Shown: in pieces, positions 61,470 through 64,000 of the stretch
How the letters are laid out: each line of letters starts with the position of its first letter
Position numbering within the stretch: the first letter of the stretch is position 1
NCBI RefSeq assembly: GCF_000311845.1
Contig: NZ_HE978575.1
Location: 437,755 to 501,754, forward strand
DNA length: 64,000 nucleotides
From: Enorma massiliensis phI
Lineage (GTDB): Bacteria; Actinomycetota; Coriobacteriia; Coriobacteriales; Coriobacteriaceae
Direction of reading: 5' to 3'
Position numbers and translations under genes: made by a program
Notes under the pieces: generated by a model
Database searches by the model: none
Told to the model about the DNA's origin: nothing
Seen by the model: only the letters and a program-made list of their open reading frames with translations

Positions 61470-61940
61470 ATGCCTGACAAGCGCAACGATGTCATTACCT
61501 GGGACGAGTTCTTCATGCGTGTGGCGGTGGCTGCGCAGCTGCGGAGCAAGGATCCAAACACGCAGGTCGGGGCGTGCATCGCCGACACGAACCACCGCAT
61601 CCTTTCGGTGGGGTACAATGGAACTCCGTCCGCGCTGAACGACGACGACTTCCCGTGGGGCGTGAGCGACGATCCGTTGCTGGACAAGCACAGCTATGTG
61701 GTGCATGCCGAGGCAAACGCCGTGCTCAACTACCGCGGGTCGCTCAAAGACCTCAACCACGCGACCATCTACGTCACGTTGTTCCCGTGCCATGAGTGCG
61801 CGAAGATCCTCGCGCAGGTGGGCATCGGCGAGGTCGTGTACCTAAGCGACAAATACGACGGCACCGAGAGCAACCAGATTTCCAAGCGGATCTTAGATTC
61901 CTGCGGCATCTCGTATCGCGGGATGAACTTGCAGAACTGA
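61470..61940 (+). CDS. dCMP deaminase-family protein
   Basis: A 156-residue zinc-dependent deaminase that probably converts dCMP to dUMP. The zinc site is in VVHAEANAVLNY and LFPCHECAKILAQVG (H-A-E and P-C-x-x-C). KDPNTQVGACI and YNGTPSALNDDDFPW are characteristic of the family. ATG 61470 has GAGGAG 5 bases upstream; a GTG at 61464 lies within that site. Confidence 0.95.
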   Translation: MPDKRNDVITWDEFFMRVAVAAQLRSKDPNTQVGACIADTNHRILSVGYNGTPSALNDDDFPWGVSDDPLLDKHSYVVHAEANAVLNYRGSLKDLNHATIYVTLFPCHECAKILAQVGIGEVVYLSDKYDGTESNQISKRILDSCGISYRGMNLQN

Positions 61941-62406
61941 GGGCGAATCTCTGGCCTAGGATGTTCTTCTAGAAAATTGTGGGCGATCGCTTCGGATAGC
62001 CCTTGCTCATCGCCTCGCGGTCGATTCTGGCTGCGTGAATCGATTGTTCGTTCCACTTTTGGGAATATCTTTTCGGAGCCGTCGAAAGCGCTGCCTGCTG
62101 CTAGGAAATCCGCAGGATTCGAACGCTCCTTCGCGTGCGTACGGGCACATCCTGAAAAAGATATTCCCAAAAGTGGAACGACTATCTTGTGCCGGGTCGT
62201 TTGGGGCTATGGATTGCGCCGGCCGCTACCTGTTCCACGGGAGTCAGGCGGCGGGCGGCCGATATTGCCTGCTGAACGGTGCCGACTTTACCAACCCATG
62301 ACATGCCTTTAACCGTTTTGCGCGTAGAGCGGGGTAGGGTGTAGGCATGCAGGGCGTGCGGCGGGCATTGCGCCCTATGCACGAACGGTAGGAAAGGTGA
62401 GGCACC
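61941..62406. other. 466-base gap holding a MITE-like element
   Basis: No gene is seen. The element at 62049-62180 lies near its centre; the rest contains the leader of the downstream membrane-protein gene. Confidence 0.6.
62049..62180. mobile_element. MITE-like element, copy 2 (132 bp)
   Basis: Perfect 25-base terminal inverted repeats (62049-62073 and 62156-62180) contain CCACTTTTGGGAATATC. The interior shares CCGCAGGATT with copy 1 at 26953-27086. It is non-coding, and no target-site duplication is evident. Confidence 0.85.
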
Positions 62407-62919
62407 ATGGAGACGCTGCAGGCTGTAATCGGGAAGCGCGACAGCGAGTTTACCGGGCTCAAGGGCCAGCTCCTACGCTATCTGGGCACCGCGTTCTTCT
62501 TTACGGTGTTCGGCCTGCTTCTTGTTGCGGCGGGTGAGCGGCACCATGTGATCGCGGTGGCGACCGAGCCCCTTTCCGACCTGTTCTTTGCGTGCGCGAT
62601 CTCGCTATACCCGGTATGCACATGCTGGTCGCACCTCGCGCGCATGTCGCATGCCTATCGTGCGGGAGGTGCTTTTGAGCTGGCGGGGATCGTCCTCGCG
62701 CTCTATGGCCGTGAGGGCGCTGCGCGTGCTGAGGCGGAGCAGGGGTCTATGCTCGAAAGCGCTGAGCTTGTTGCTGCGATGCGCGAGGAGGGTGCCAGTG
62801 CGGTGATCGCGCGCTTTGGCCGCGACCGCACGTACCGCATGTGCCAGGCTATCTATCTGGCTGGAATCGTGGGGCTTGGCATCGTATTCGTAGCGATGCT
62901 TGCGATTGCTCCGTTCTAG
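62407..62919 (+). CDS. Membrane protein of unknown function
   Basis: I do not recognise this 170-residue protein. It has hydrophobic segments at about 25-44 (LLRYLGTAFFFTVFGLLLVAA), 58-75 and 148-168. A soluble Ala/Glu-rich stretch (about 98-140) lies between the second and third. AAAGGTGAGG precedes the ATG. Confidence 0.7.
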   Translation: METLQAVIGKRDSEFTGLKGQLLRYLGTAFFFTVFGLLLVAAGERHHVIAVATEPLSDLFFACAISLYPVCTCWSHLARMSHAYRAGGAFELAGIVLALYGREGAARAEAEQGSMLESAELVAAMREEGASAVIARFGRDRTYRMCQAIYLAGIVGLGIVFVAMLAIAPF

Positions 62920-63061
62920 AGGGCTGCGCTTCTTTTCGAACTTGTCGGTGCTCGCTAGGATTTCACTTAGGGGGCGGCATGGCGGCGGCCCGTCTTTGCG
63001 AGCTGATGTCTGGGCGCGGAAGAGTGCCTTACCGTTGCCTGCCCCTCTCGATTGTCCGGCT

Positions 63062-63075
63062 TTCGTGTACACGAA
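63062..63075. promoter_or_regulatory. 14-base palindrome upstream of the winged-helix gene
   Basis: TTCGTGTACACGAA is a perfect palindrome about 140 bases before the next start codon, in a 295-base gap without another recognisable gene. Confidence 0.35.
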
Positions 63076-63214
63076 GTTTTTCCTGCGAATATGGCCGCGG
63101 CGACCTCTACACTTGGGTGCGCAGCAACGACGCTGCCCAGCCGAAAGGCTGCTTTGAGTGATGGGCGAGATGCAATGGCGCCCAAGAGAGCCCGGAAGGG
63201 CGTAGGAGGAACGC

Positions 63215-64000
63215 ATGTCTGAGTACAGCGAAAACGAGAACATGGTAGAGAACGAAATTATCGAAGAGGTCGAGGCCGCCGCTGCCGTTGAGGCGGAGGA
63301 GCTTGAGGCTGATGCCACCGAGGCCGTGGAGAGCATCGAGGCAAACGAAGCGGCTGAGGAGTCTGAAGGGGTCGTAGCCGAGGTTGCCGAGGAGCTCCAG
63401 GTTGAGAAGCCTGCGGAGGAGAAGCCGGTGGGGCCTGCAAACGAGGACCTCGATGATCTGCTGTTTGATAAGGTGAACCGCGCTGCTCGCCTGCTGCGTA
63501 ACCGCAAGTCCGCGCTGGCCGAGGAGGCCGAGGCGGAGGCCGAGCGCACCAAGGACCTGGTTCGCGCGCTGCACCTGCTCGAGCTCAAGCCCAAGATGGA
63601 AGAGAAGGAGATGGCCGACCTTCTGGGCATGCGCCTTCGCGCCCTCAATGAGCTGCTGATTGAGGCGGAAAAGCAGGATATCGTGGGCCGTATCGAGCCC
63701 GAGGATGGCGACATGCGCCATATCGTGGTCTTCGCAGGCGAGGATGCCGTGGCGATGGCCGAGGCGCGCGGCAACAAGCGCAAGAAGCTCGTTCCTCAGC
63801 TTTCCGCTGAGAGTGCGCGCGAGCTGCTTTCCCTGCTCGACGAGGTAATCAATCCGCTCGTGGAGATGGGTTGCGAGAACGATCGCACGCATGGTGGTCG
63901 CGACGAGCGCGGTGGTTCGCGCGGCGGCGACCGCGGTGGCCGTGGCGGCTTTGGTGGCCGTGACGACCGCGGCGGACGCGGTGGCTTTGGCGGCGACCGC
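63215..64000 (+). CDS. Winged-helix-like protein with acidic N-terminus and RGG-rich tail, 3' end outside window
   Basis: The frame runs open to the window end (262 codons seen). The N-terminal 75 residues are very acidic (Glu/Ala repeats). Residues about 105-170 look like a MarR-type winged helix (KPKMEEKEMADLLGMRLRAL, NELLIEAEKQDIV), followed by KRKKL. From about 228 the sequence becomes Gly/Arg-rich (GGRDERGGSRGGDRGGRGG, then FGG repeats), like RGG boxes of RNA-binding proteins. GGAGGA precedes the ATG at good spacing. RNA or DNA binding is inferred; I cannot name a family. Confidence 0.8.
   Translation, partial: MSEYSENENMVENEIIEEVEAAAAVEAEELEADATEAVESIEANEAAEESEGVVAEVAEELQVEKPAEEKPVGPANEDLDDLLFDKVNRAARLLRNRKSALAEEAEAEAERTKDLVRALHLLELKPKMEEKEMADLLGMRLRALNELLIEAEKQDIVGRIEPEDGDMRHIVVFAGEDAVAMAEARGNKRKKLVPQLSAESARELLSLLDEVINPLVEMGCENDRTHGGRDERGGSRGGDRGGRGGFGGRDDRGGRGGFGGDR

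Overview
The window looks like part of a chromosome from a gut Coriobacteriia species, most probably Collinsella or a close relative. The housekeeping DNA is G+C-rich with Actinobacteria-like codon use. It carries a bile salt hydrolase, a sortase-anchored M60-type mucinase-like surface protein, and many small intergenic palindromes. The organism call is inference from gene content, not from a marker gene.

Region 1 (1-15.0 kb) is a defence island. It starts inside a type I restriction locus: an hsdS cut by the window edge, a tyrosine recombinase, a second hsdS in the same orientation, and hsdR. An Mrr-type endonuclease follows. On the minus strand come an A+T-richer AbiA-like reverse transcriptase with a C-terminal HEPN motif and a DUF4268 nuclease-fold protein; then a 5'-truncated mcrC remnant (+) and an Abi_2-family HEPN protein (-). 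A DUF3990/XRE pair closes the island and looks like a toxin-antitoxin module with an operator of three half-sites.

Region 2 (15.0-24.8 kb) holds a metallo-hydrolase, a lipoprotein / response regulator / sensor kinase unit in which lipoprotein and kinase share Tyr-Asp-Gly-rich repeats, a DUF4867 gene, a broken chimera of a NifX-like 5' end and a surface-protein 3' end, a tRNA-dihydrouridine synthase, tex and a GGQ release-factor-like gene. Region 3 (24.8-26.3 kb) is a scar zone with an intact higBA pair, a 3' fragment of another hsdR, and a decayed relB/toxin pair.

Region 4 (26.3-41.5 kb) has a SWIM protein, a methyltransferase, an ADP-ribosylglycohydrolase, the 1355-residue surface protein, bile salt hydrolase, two MFS transporters, a HAD phosphatase, DAHP synthase and an acetyltransferase. 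The second MFS gene is cut by about 1.36 kb of A+T-rich foreign DNA, whose far end lies inside a tyrosine-phosphatase gene.

Region 5 (42.3-52.1 kb, all minus strand) is the most striking set. A two-component system precedes a dlt-like envelope-modification operon: adenylating ligase, PLP fold-III decarboxylase, carrier protein, MBOAT acyltransferase and two tandem SGNH proteins. The decarboxylase is not part of the classical dltABCD set, so the group transferred may not be D-alanine. Region 6 (52.3-64 kb) has a patatin, a DUF2130 protein, a duplicated-domain membrane protein, a PurF-like protein without the N-terminal cysteine, thpR, an XRE-aminotransferase fusion with paired operators and an internal start, a dCMP deaminase, a membrane protein and the start of a winged-helix/RGG protein. 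Three MITE-like palindromic elements and at least five 29-bp REP-like hairpins are scattered through intergenic DNA. I saw no rRNA, tRNA or CRISPR array.
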